Shown here: piece after piece, positions 1-7,900 of the stretch
How positions within the stretch are numbered: the first letter of the stretch is position 1
How the letters are laid out: every line of letters begins with the position of its first letter
Origin: Roseibacillus sp.
Lineage (GTDB): Bacteria > Verrucomicrobiota > Verrucomicrobiia > Verrucomicrobiales > Akkermansiaceae
Direction: 5' to 3'
Assembly: GCA_022448985.1 (NCBI GenBank)
Contig: JAKVCR010000041.1
Span: 29,094 to 93,093 of the forward strand
DNA: 64,000 bases
Notes under the pieces: generated by a model
Database searches by the model: none
Seen by the model: the letters and a program-made list of their open reading frames with translations, nothing else
What the model was told of the DNA's origin: nothing
Position numbers and translations under genes: made by a program

Positions 1-378
1 ATAGGCATCCACAAAGTGCTTCATGTCCTCGTCGGGCCAGTTGCGGAACCGAAGGGCTATGATTATGAGGTCTGCCGAGTCCATGGCCTTTGCATTGGTG
101 ACACTCTTCTGGTTGTTAGGATCGATCTCGCCCTTGTCATTCACCGAGAAGAGAACGGTGCAGTCGAATCCGTGGTGATCGGAGAGGATGCGTCCCAGCA
201 TGGGCAGGCATTCCTCGGAGCGATATTCTTCGTCACCACTGACAAGAACGATGTGCTTGCCCTTTCCCGGGCCGCTTTTGCCCTTGTAGTGGACCGAGAG
301 ATGGTGATCGGCCTGAACTGTGGTGAGACTGAGTGCCAATGTGGCGCCAGCGACGATAGTACGTTGGAATCGATTCAT
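1..378 (-). CDS. ThuA-domain protein, 3' part cut off by the window edge
   Basis: The reverse strand from ATG at 378 is open to the window edge, giving the first 126 residues of a longer protein. It begins with an export signal (MNRFQRTIVAGATLALSLTT followed by VQA) and then runs into HIVLVSGDEEYRSEE and, later, IIALRFRNWPDEDMKHFVDA. That pattern is typical of the ThuA / type 1 glutamine-amidotransferase-like proteins that are abundant and exported in Planctomycetes and Verrucomicrobia. These are usually placed near sugar or glycoside metabolism, but the substrate is unknown. It lies 139 bases downstream of the metal-binding lipoprotein gene on the same strand. The family call is fairly sure; the function is not. 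Confidence 0.75.
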   Translation of the reverse strand, partial: MNRFQRTIVAGATLALSLTTVQADHHLSVHYKGKSGPGKGKHIVLVSGDEEYRSEECLPMLGRILSDHHGFDCTVLFSVNDKGEIDPNNQKSVTNAKAMDSADLIIIALRFRNWPDEDMKHFVDAY

Positions 379-517
379 GGGTAATGGGTGGATTGTGTGG
401 GAACAGGCTGCATACGCATTACGTGCTGGCAAGGTTTCAATCAGGCGACTCGGCAGTGGTCCGGTCGGCAGGAATGGGGAAATCAGCGGTCCTGCTTTTA
501 CGTTACCGGTGGAAGGA

Positions 518-1450
518 TCAATCGGGGAGGGCCTCAAGGGCGGAAATATTAGCTCTCATCATGCTGAGAAAGTCACCGCTTTCCGGTCGGTTTCCACAGG
601 GGGAGATCACTACACTGGTGAGGCCTGCATCCTTCAGTCGCGCGATGTTCTGCGGGAGGGGAGTGTCCTCCCAGATGAAATATTTGGCGCCGGGATTTTC
701 TTTCTGAATTTCGGCCAGGGTGGCCATGTCATCAGGCGAGATTTCTAGACCGGGTTCCCAGAGGAGTGAGGGGGTGACGATGTTGTAAGCACGGGCCCAG
801 TATTGATAGACCGGATGAGAAACAATGACCGGAGCGGTCTTCAACTTGGAGGAGGCAGCAGTCATAGCGGCGTCGAGCTCGGAGAGATCTTCCTGGAGGA
901 ATTTGAGGCGACTCATCACAACCTCCTTGCGATCGGGGAACCTCTCGCCGAGGGCAAGTGCGATCTCGGCGGCCTGGGCGGAAGCCTGGGTGAAGTCGAG
1001 CCAGGAGGTAAATGCAAGGCCATTGTGCGAGTGGGCCTCCGAGTCTTTCTTGTGCGTGTGCTTAAAGCTGCCCTCAATCTTGATCAAGTTGTCATCAAAG
1101 GACCTGGTGGTTATCACGGTTGCTTCGTAGGGAAGGGTTCGGCTCAAGGCCCACTTGGCGTAGGTTGCACCATTCAGGAGAATGAGATCGGCTTCCTGAA
1201 TAGCGCTGACCTGTTCGTCACTGGGCTCCCAGAAGGCAGGGTCCTGATCGGAGGGCACGTCAAAGAGAATTGTTGCAAAATCATCCGAAAGGCGCCCGGC
1301 AAAGTAGGCGAGCGGATAGTTCACAGCGGCGATGGCCGGCTTTCTACGGTCGCTGTCACGGTTCTTCGATTCCTTTGCATTTTCTCCGCAGGAAATCAGA
1401 GAAAGAGTGATGCCGAGGAAGAGAACAGGATTGCTGAGAGAGTCTTTCAT
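518..1450 (-). CDS. ZnuA-like metal ABC transporter substrate-binding lipoprotein
   Basis: The 310-residue protein has a lipoprotein signal with lipobox LISC and Cys21. It then shows the cluster A-I (ZnuA/TroA) fold pattern: VNYPLAYFAGRL near 43-54, LILLNGATYAKW at 89-100, a His-rich loop at 131-142 (HTHKKDSEAHSH) and VSHPVYQYWA at 210-219. His212 matches one metal ligand of the family. The positions normally occupied by the first two ligand histidines read DPAFWEP (70-76) and AFTSWLDF (146-153), with no histidine in them. It is the last gene of a unit with an FtsX-like permease (14-base gap) and a LolD-like ATPase. A role in zinc or other metal handling is inferred from fold and His loop; direction and ligand are open. 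Confidence 0.8.
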   Translation of the reverse strand: MKDSLSNPVLFLGITLSLISCGENAKESKNRDSDRRKPAIAAVNYPLAYFAGRLSDDFATILFDVPSDQDPAFWEPSDEQVSAIQEADLILLNGATYAKWALSRTLPYEATVITTRSFDDNLIKIEGSFKHTHKKDSEAHSHNGLAFTSWLDFTQASAQAAEIALALGERFPDRKEVVMSRLKFLQEDLSELDAAMTAASSKLKTAPVIVSHPVYQYWARAYNIVTPSLLWEPGLEISPDDMATLAEIQKENPGAKYFIWEDTPLPQNIARLKDAGLTSVVISPCGNRPESGDFLSMMRANISALEALPD

Positions 1451-1464
1451 CGTCGGGGCAGATC

Positions 1465-2649
1465 TCAGGTGAGCAACCTGGAGAGGATGTCTGCAGCCAG
1501 GGAACGGGTGAGGGAGATGGCCAAGTGTGCGAGTATCATGGCAGAAATAACGATGATGGAAACCTCGGCTGCTTTCAGGCAGCCAATCGTCAGTTTGGTT
1601 GCCCCAACCTTGGCATAGGTGCGTAATTCGCGCGCCCGAAGGCGGAAGGAGAGCAGGAACACCATGGCGGCCAGGCCGAGGGCGGCCAGGCCGAGGAGGC
1701 GGAAGGCGATCAGGGCAAGTCGCTTGGTGGCAAAGAGGGTCTGAGCAAGGTCGCTTACCGCATGCAGTGGAACGACTATCTGTTCGGATGCTTGTTCACC
1801 CTGGTAGAAGGCGAGGGCAAGGGCGCGCTGCTTGTCGTCGCTAGGGACGATGATGGTGGAAGAGAGCGGAAAGTCTCCGGAATCTCCATGAAAGTGGAAA
1901 CTTGCAATATTGGCGTCGGTGACTTCGTTGAATTCCATTACTGAAGCATTGGCTTGAATAATCTTGCCGGCGGTATTTTGCGATGGGGCAGCTACTTGCC
2001 GTTCGGAAAGTTCCTGATGTCCATGTGCGAGCCCTTCGATTATCCAGGCCGTCTTGAGGTCGATGAATACAGCATGGTCGTCGGGAGTTTGATTGGGGGC
2101 TAGTACGCCGGTAATGCGCATCCGGAGGGGATAAACGCCAGCGAGGTCGAAGATGTTCTCGGGAGAAGAGGTGATTGTATCACCCGGTTTGAGATTCCTG
2201 AGGGCCGCAAGTCGGGCCCCGATTACGCAATCGCCTAGGCGGGTGATCCCACGGCCGACGGCGACCTTCAGTCCGCGTAAATCGAAGTAGGCGAGCGAAG
2301 TTCCGATGATGGGAGCATCTCCTGTCCGGAACCGGGCATGAATGGGAATAGTGGTACCGAAGTTTTGTCGGGTCAGTTTCTGGTAGGCGGCGTGCGTGAG
2401 CGGGGGAAGTTGCTGAGGGGTGAAATAGAGGGAGTTGAGGGTGAGGTCTATGGAACTGCCCTTTGGGCCCACGAGGAGTGGGGTGGAGCGCGCCCGCTCC
2501 TGGAGGACCTCTTCGCTTTCGCTGATGAAGACCTGCAGGGCCCGGGGAAAATAGATCGTCAGAGCGATCGTTCCAACAAGGAGGACCGACCGTAAGGGTC
2601 GATGCCTGAGGGCCTTCCAGCTAAGGAATGCGAGGCCAGTCGGGTTCAT
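1465..2649 (-). CDS. FtsX/MacB-like ABC transporter permease
   Basis: This 394-residue inner-membrane protein has one hydrophobic segment near 20-42, a large periplasmic domain (about 45-305), and C-terminal segments near 312-335 and 358-381 separated by the family motif LRTYAKVGAT. That is the layout of FtsX-domain permeases (MacB, LolC/E), which work by mechanotransmission, and not of the many-helix ZnuB permeases. I see only three clear membrane segments, where the family normally has four, and the protein ends soon after the third. A 15-base tandem duplication at 1666-1695 encodes the repeated LGLAA-LGLAA inside the second segment. Its start overlaps the end of the ATPase gene by four bases (ATGA), so the two are translationally coupled. 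Confidence 0.85.
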   Translation of the reverse strand: MNPTGLAFLSWKALRHRPLRSVLLVGTIALTIYFPRALQVFISESEEVLQERARSTPLLVGPKGSSIDLTLNSLYFTPQQLPPLTHAAYQKLTRQNFGTTIPIHARFRTGDAPIIGTSLAYFDLRGLKVAVGRGITRLGDCVIGARLAALRNLKPGDTITSSPENIFDLAGVYPLRMRITGVLAPNQTPDDHAVFIDLKTAWIIEGLAHGHQELSERQVAAPSQNTAGKIIQANASVMEFNEVTDANIASFHFHGDSGDFPLSSTIIVPSDDKQRALALAFYQGEQASEQIVVPLHAVSDLAQTLFATKRLALIAFRLLGLAALGLAAMVFLLSFRLRARELRTYAKVGATKLTIGCLKAAEVSIIVISAMILAHLAISLTRSLAADILSRLLT

Positions 2650-3320
2650 GAGACAGGAGCCTCCCGGAACTGGTTGAGTTCTTCGAACTGCACGACTTCG
2701 TCGAAGGATTTGAGCAGTTCGACATCGTGGGTAGCGACCACAAGGGCCTGCCCGCGCTCCCGCGCGCAGGCGATCATGAGATCGAGCACCTTGCGTTTGT
2801 TCGTGGGGTCGAGATTTCCGGTGGGTTCGTCAGCGAGGACGAGCCTGGGACTAGTGCTGAGTGCCCGGCAGATAGCAACTCTCTGGCGCTCACCGTGGGA
2901 AAGGCGGTCCGGGAGCATCTTCCAGTAACCGTCGATTCCGGTTTGTTCGGCGATTCGTTTTGCTTCCGATTCAATGGTGGACCGTTTAGATCTGAGGCCG
3001 AGGTGGAGAGGAAGAAGAATGTTGTCGCCAACCGCAAGGTGCTCGACGAGTTCGAATTCCTGGAAGATGAGCCCGATGTGAGCGAGGCGGAAAGTAGCGC
3101 TGGCGGTCTTTCCTAGAGAACTGATTTCAATATCGCCCACCCTGACGCTCCCTCTGGTTGGTCGCAAAATTCCCGCCGCCAGGTTAAGAAAGGTGGTTTT
3201 CCCGCAACCGCTGGGGCCGACTATCGCGGTTGCCTGCCCGGCCTTGCAGACGAAGTGTTCGATACGCAGGCGGTAGGTGCTGTGCGGATAGGCAAATTCA
3301 ATCTCTTTGACGTGGAGCAC
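2646..3320 (-). CDS. LolD/MacB-type ABC transporter ATP-binding protein
   Basis: This is a cytoplasmic ATPase that powers the adjacent FtsX-like permease. It has the Walker A motif GPSGCGKTT, Q-loop (GLIFQEFELVEHL), signature LSHGERQR, Walker B LVLADEPTGN and the H-loop VVATHDVELL. I chose GTG at 3320 (protein MLHVKEIEFAYP, 224 residues), which matches the usual N-terminus of this family and begins four bases after the upstream stop. The frame is also open back to a GTG at 3368, which would add 16 atypical residues and overlap the upstream gene by 44 bases. Gene order and the ATGA overlap with the permease make a dedicated ABC pair very likely. Confidence 0.88.
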   Translation of the reverse strand: MLHVKEIEFAYPHSTYRLRIEHFVCKAGQATAIVGPSGCGKTTFLNLAAGILRPTRGSVRVGDIEISSLGKTASATFRLAHIGLIFQEFELVEHLAVGDNILLPLHLGLRSKRSTIESEAKRIAEQTGIDGYWKMLPDRLSHGERQRVAICRALSTSPRLVLADEPTGNLDPTNKRKVLDLMIACARERGQALVVATHDVELLKSFDEVVQFEELNQFREAPVS

Positions 3321-3324
3321 GGAG

Positions 3325-4605
3325 TCAATTGGGCTTTGGCATTGGAGGGGACAGAGTATCAGGTTCACGCTCGCGGCTGTGGAGGTTGAGCTGAGTGATT
3401 TTCCAGGTCTGGCCTAGGGGTTCGACTACGAAGCTGGCACGGTAAAGGTTAGTGCGATCGTGGAAGTGGCCCCAATGCCCAACGCGTCCGCTCACCTCCC
3501 AGTCGCAAAGGGATTCAAAGCCCACCCGGTCGCGTAGAGGAGAGGGTTGGGAGGATTCAACACGAAGATCATTCACCCGCACACGAGAGCCGTCCCGTTC
3601 CCGGCTTTCAAGGGTGCGCTGCACCTCCAGGAATATGGGAGTGAGGGCCTCTCCTCCTATTACCTTGCCGAGTTGGTCGTATTGTTTGTCCCGGTCCGGG
3701 TAGTGGAAGGAGTGGTATACACCACGGAGGAGGGGATCGAGAATAAGAGATGACTGGCTATCGCTGATCTCGGTTTCTGGGGTGCTTTTCTGGATGGTAA
3801 TGCGGATGTCCTTGAGGCTTGCCGCCGCGATGGCAACGAGCAGAAGCAGGAGAAGAGTAACTCCGCGCTTCTGTCCGGTGCGGAACATCGTGATCGCAAG
3901 TGGCATGAGGGCTATTACAAGAAGAGCGCTGAGCCAGGGAAGCCTGATAACGTTGGCCTCAAAGGATGGGAGGTCGGGGGGAGGAGGAGGAAGGGTGCGG
4001 GCACCGGAACGATAGCGGCCTCGCACATTGAGGGAGGGATTGAATTTGGTGAGATTGAAACTGCGCGTGCCCCCGCCATCGGCAACCTTGACAGTGACGT
4101 AGGGACTGTTCTCAGGAATGAGGTCCCAGATAATCTGAAGGGCTTGGCGCAGGTCGCGATTAGGGGCAGCGTAGACCGCGCTGATCCGGATATCCTGAGG
4201 CGACACAGTGGCCTCCGGGTCGATGAGAGAGAATTCCGAGGCCTTTGGTTCAATGAAATGAATGCGGTCGAGGGTAAACTCGATTGGGGCATCCTGAATT
4301 GTGACGGGACACCTTGTCGCCAGGAATTCGCCGATCTTCGGTTTGAGGGTGGCCCGCTGCTCGGGAGAAAGCTTGGAATCCGGAGTGATGCCAAGGTCGC
4401 ACCACTGTTGCAGGGCGAGGGGGCTGACCAGGAACTCTTTCTCTATCTGCCAGGCATCCAGATAGAACGCTCCGCCCAACTCGGCAGGAGGAGGGAGGTT
4501 ATCCTGAGCGGGGACGTCGGCAGTGAGTGAGATTGCGAGTGCAAGACTGAACCGGAGCGGACAGAAGGAAGGACTGATGCTTTTTTTTGCTGATGTCATG
4601 CCCAT
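3325..4605 (-). CDS. Unrecognised membrane protein at the head of the metal-type ABC operon
   Basis: I do not recognise this 426-residue protein. It starts with a probable signal sequence (LRFSLALAISLTADVPAQ). A soluble domain at about 40-195 follows, then a proline-rich linker, then two closely spaced hydrophobic stretches near 220-262 (IRLPWLSALLVIALMPLAI and a Leu/Ala-rich segment), then a second soluble domain of about 150 residues. This suggests a periplasmic N-terminal and a second extracytoplasmic C-terminal domain held by a membrane hairpin. It ends 4 bases before the ATPase start used here, so it is probably co-transcribed with the ABC genes and the lipoprotein. A role as a partner or adaptor of that transporter is inference from position only. 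ATG at 4599 is an alternative start. Confidence 0.65.
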   Translation of the reverse strand: MGMTSAKKSISPSFCPLRFSLALAISLTADVPAQDNLPPPAELGGAFYLDAWQIEKEFLVSPLALQQWCDLGITPDSKLSPEQRATLKPKIGEFLATRCPVTIQDAPIEFTLDRIHFIEPKASEFSLIDPEATVSPQDIRISAVYAAPNRDLRQALQIIWDLIPENSPYVTVKVADGGGTRSFNLTKFNPSLNVRGRYRSGARTLPPPPPDLPSFEANVIRLPWLSALLVIALMPLAITMFRTGQKRGVTLLLLLLVAIAAASLKDIRITIQKSTPETEISDSQSSLILDPLLRGVYHSFHYPDRDKQYDQLGKVIGGEALTPIFLEVQRTLESRERDGSRVRVNDLRVESSQPSPLRDRVGFESLCDWEVSGRVGHWGHFHDRTNLYRASFVVEPLGQTWKITQLNLHSREREPDTLSPPMPKPN

Positions 4606-4937
4606 GTGCGGAGGGCTTGGGGGTTCGGAGTCTAGGACGAGATCTGGAGAGGAGCAAGGGTGTCAGGAGTGTGCCGGAAGGGAGCTCTCATTGTGATGAA
4701 TCTGCTGCGATTCTTGCTTGTGGAACTCACCATGAATTCCGGTCGGGTCCCGAAGTTGGGATTGTGAAACCGCTATGAGGGGAGAGATAGTGAACGGCCC
4801 GGAAACGTGACGGATTTTCGGTAAGTTAGTCACAATCTGGAGGACGAGAGGCTAAATCGGTCCTCTAAAGGGAGTAATTCGGGACGGTTGGCTTGTAACT
4901 CTGCTGCAAGACTGCCACAATTTTTCGCCCCGCAAGC
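4606..4937. other. Divergent intergenic region
   Basis: These 332 bases separate the ABC operon (leftward) from the giant cytochrome protein gene (rightward) and must carry both promoters. I find no convincing -35/-10 pair, no Zur- or Fur-like inverted repeat, no tRNA or riboswitch-like fold, and no credible small ORF. The short open frames here lack start signals and family resemblance. Confidence 0.5.
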
Positions 4938-7900
4938 ATGCCCATGAGACAGATGCACGGATTTCTCTCGTCGCTGGCGTTGATAGCCACTGCGATATTC
5001 TCGGTCGATTACGTCCACGGTGCGGAAGGAGAGGGTGATGCCTCCAGCCGCCCGGTCAGTTACTGGAATGACATTCGGCCTCTGATGCAGGCGAGTTGCC
5101 AGGGCTGTCATCAGCCCGCGAAATCCAAGGGGGATTACGTGTTGACCGATGTGAAGCGCCTTATTGCCGGGGGCGAGAGTGGAGAGGCGGCTGTTCTTCC
5201 AGGGAAGCCGGGCCAGAGCTTCCTGCTTGAGCAGATTACTCCTGGTGAGAACGGGAAGGCCGAGATGCCTCCCAGGGACAAGGCGCTCCACGAAACCGAG
5301 ATTGCTCTTATCAAACGCTGGATTAGCGAGGGAGCAGTTGACGATACGCCGGAGAACGCCTTCCAGAAGTATGACATGAAGAACCCGCCGCTTTATGCGG
5401 TGCCCCCGGTGGTGACTTCGATGGATTACTCCCCGGATGGATCATTGCTTGCGGTGGCCGGTTTTCACGAGGTCCTTGTCCACAAGGCAGACGGAAGCGA
5501 GTTGGTAGCGCGGTTGGTGGGGCTTGCCGAGCGTATCGAGAGCGTGGCCTTTTCGCCGGATGGTACCATGTTGGCTGTCACTGGAGGATTGCCCGGCCGG
5601 ATGGGTGAGGTGCAGATCTGGGATGTCGCCAAGAAGGCACTCAAAGTTTCTGCGCCAGTGACCTACGATACCGTTTACGGGGCGGCCTGGTCACCGGACA
5701 GCAAGCTGGTTTCTTTCGGTTGCAGCGATAATACCCTGCGGGCAATCCAGGTATCGGATGGCAAACAGGTGCTTTTCATGGGAGGACACAACGACTGGGT
5801 CCTCGATTCGGTGTTTTCCCGGGATGGCAAGCAGGTCATCAGCGTGGGCCGCGATATGACGGCAAAGCACACCGAGGTGGAAACCGAGAGGCTTATCGAC
5901 AACCTGACCTCAATCACCCCTGGTGAGTTAAAGGGAGGGATTGCCGCAGTGGCAGGTCATCCTTCAAAGGACGAGGTTCTGGTTGGGGGGTCCGATGGGC
6001 AACCGCAGATCTTTCGCCTGAAGCGGCAGACTGCGCGTAAGATCGGGGACAATGCGAATGTTGTCCGGAAATTTCCACGTATGCCGGGGCGGATATGGGA
6101 CCTTTCCTTTAATAGAGATGGGAAGAGGGCCGCGGGGGTGAGCAGCCTGAATGGTCGAGGCACTATCACAATTTACCACTCGGATTACGACAGTGCCATC
6201 CCGGGAGATATCAAGAAGATATTCAACAAGACCCCCAACGGAGGCGAGAAGCAGAAACTGGAGGAGTACTGGGCGCGCGAGGTGAAGGTGCTTCACACCA
6301 TTAATGTGCCGGAAACGGAGATGTTCTCCTTGGCCTTTGCGCCAGACGGCAAGACCCTGGCGGCGGCCGGCGCGGATGGTAAGGTTCGCTTTATTGAGGT
6401 AGAGAATGGCAAGGTGAGGGGAGATTTCGTGCCGGTGGAGGTGGAAGGATCAGAGGTGGCCTCCCAGCGCAAGGTCGGGGAGAAGAAGCCTCTTAATCGA
6501 AAACGTGGCAAACGTGCTGAACTTGGTGAGCGTGAGATATCCGCTGACGAAATATCGTCCCTGACTCTGGAGCCGGCTGATATCGTGTTTGATAAGTCCA
6601 ACCAGTATGTGCAGATTCTCGTCACGGCGACCCTCAAGCAGGGCGGCGCAGCTGATGTGACCCGGCAGGTGTCGACAGCAGTGGTGGATGGCCTCCTGGA
6701 AGTGAGTGCACGGGGCCGGGTCCAACCCATCAAGGATGGAGAGGGAACGCTATCCGTAAGTCTTGGGAATCATAAGGCAGAGGCGAAGGTTGTCGTTACG
6801 AATGTGAAGAAACCTTATACGCCGGACTACGTCAGGGATGTGAAGCCGGTGATTAGCCGGATGGGTTGTGATGCGGGAACATGCCATGGTGCCAAGGACG
6901 GTAAAAACGGGTTCAAGCTATCCCTCCGCGGGTACGATCCGATTTTTGACGTGCGGGCCTTCAGTGATGACATTTCGGCCCGGCGTGTGAATTACGCTTC
7001 TCCCGATGACAGTCTTATGCTCCTCAAGGCCACGGGGGCGGTGCCTCACGAGGGGCAGCAGGTGACCCAGCCGCATTCGGAATATTATCAGATTATCCGC
7101 GAATGGATCGCCAATGGCTCGAACTTGGCCGACCCCAAGCCGGTAGTGAAGTCGATCAAGGTCTCTCCAAAGAACCCCGTGATCCAGGAAGTGGGTGGGC
7201 AGCAGCAGATACGGGTAGTGGCAACCTATTTGGATGGTTCGATGCGTGATGTGACCCGTGAATCGTTTCTTGAAAGTGCCAATCAGGACGTGGCGATCCA
7301 TGACGATTATGGATTGATGACCACCCTGCGGCGGGGTGAGGCACCTGTGCTGGCGCGTTACGAAGGAGCTTACGCGGCCACTACCCTGACGGTGATGGGA
7401 GATCGGAGTGGGTTTGAGTGGGTCGAGCAGCCGGCATGGGGGGAAATCGACAAACATGTAGCAGCCAAGTGGCAGCGCATGAAGATTCTGCCCAGCGGCC
7501 TCTGTAGCGACGAAGAGTTCTTCCGGAGGATCTATCTTGATCTAACTGGACTGCCGCCGAAGCCCCTTCAGTTGAAGTTGTTCCTGGCCGATCCCACCGA
7601 TTCGAAGTCCAAGCGGGAGGAAGTTATTGATGATCTGATAGGTTCTCCCGAATTTGTGCAGCACTGGACCAACAAGTGGGCCGACATGCTCATGGTAAAC
7701 AGCAAGTTCCTCGGAGGAGAGGGGGCCAAGATCTATCGTGAGTGGATCCGCAAGGAGGTGGAGGCAAATACGCCTTATGACGCTTTTGTGCGAAAGATCC
7801 TTACTGCCAGTGGTTCAAACAAGGAGAACCCGCCCGCGTCCTATTTCAAGATTCATCGCAAGCCTGACCTCCTGATGGAGAATACCACGCACCTGTTTCT

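Noticed and set aside
803..1618. 271-codon frame on the plus strand
   Set aside because: Antisense to the ZnuA-like gene. It lacks family features and its length follows from GC-rich codon bias of the real gene.
1666..1695. 15-base tandem repeat
   Set aside because: It is in frame inside the permease membrane helix (LGLAA repeated); not a mobile or regulatory repeat.
4606..4937. Possible Zur box upstream of the ABC operon
   Set aside because: I looked for an AT-rich palindrome of the Zur type and found none with acceptable symmetry.
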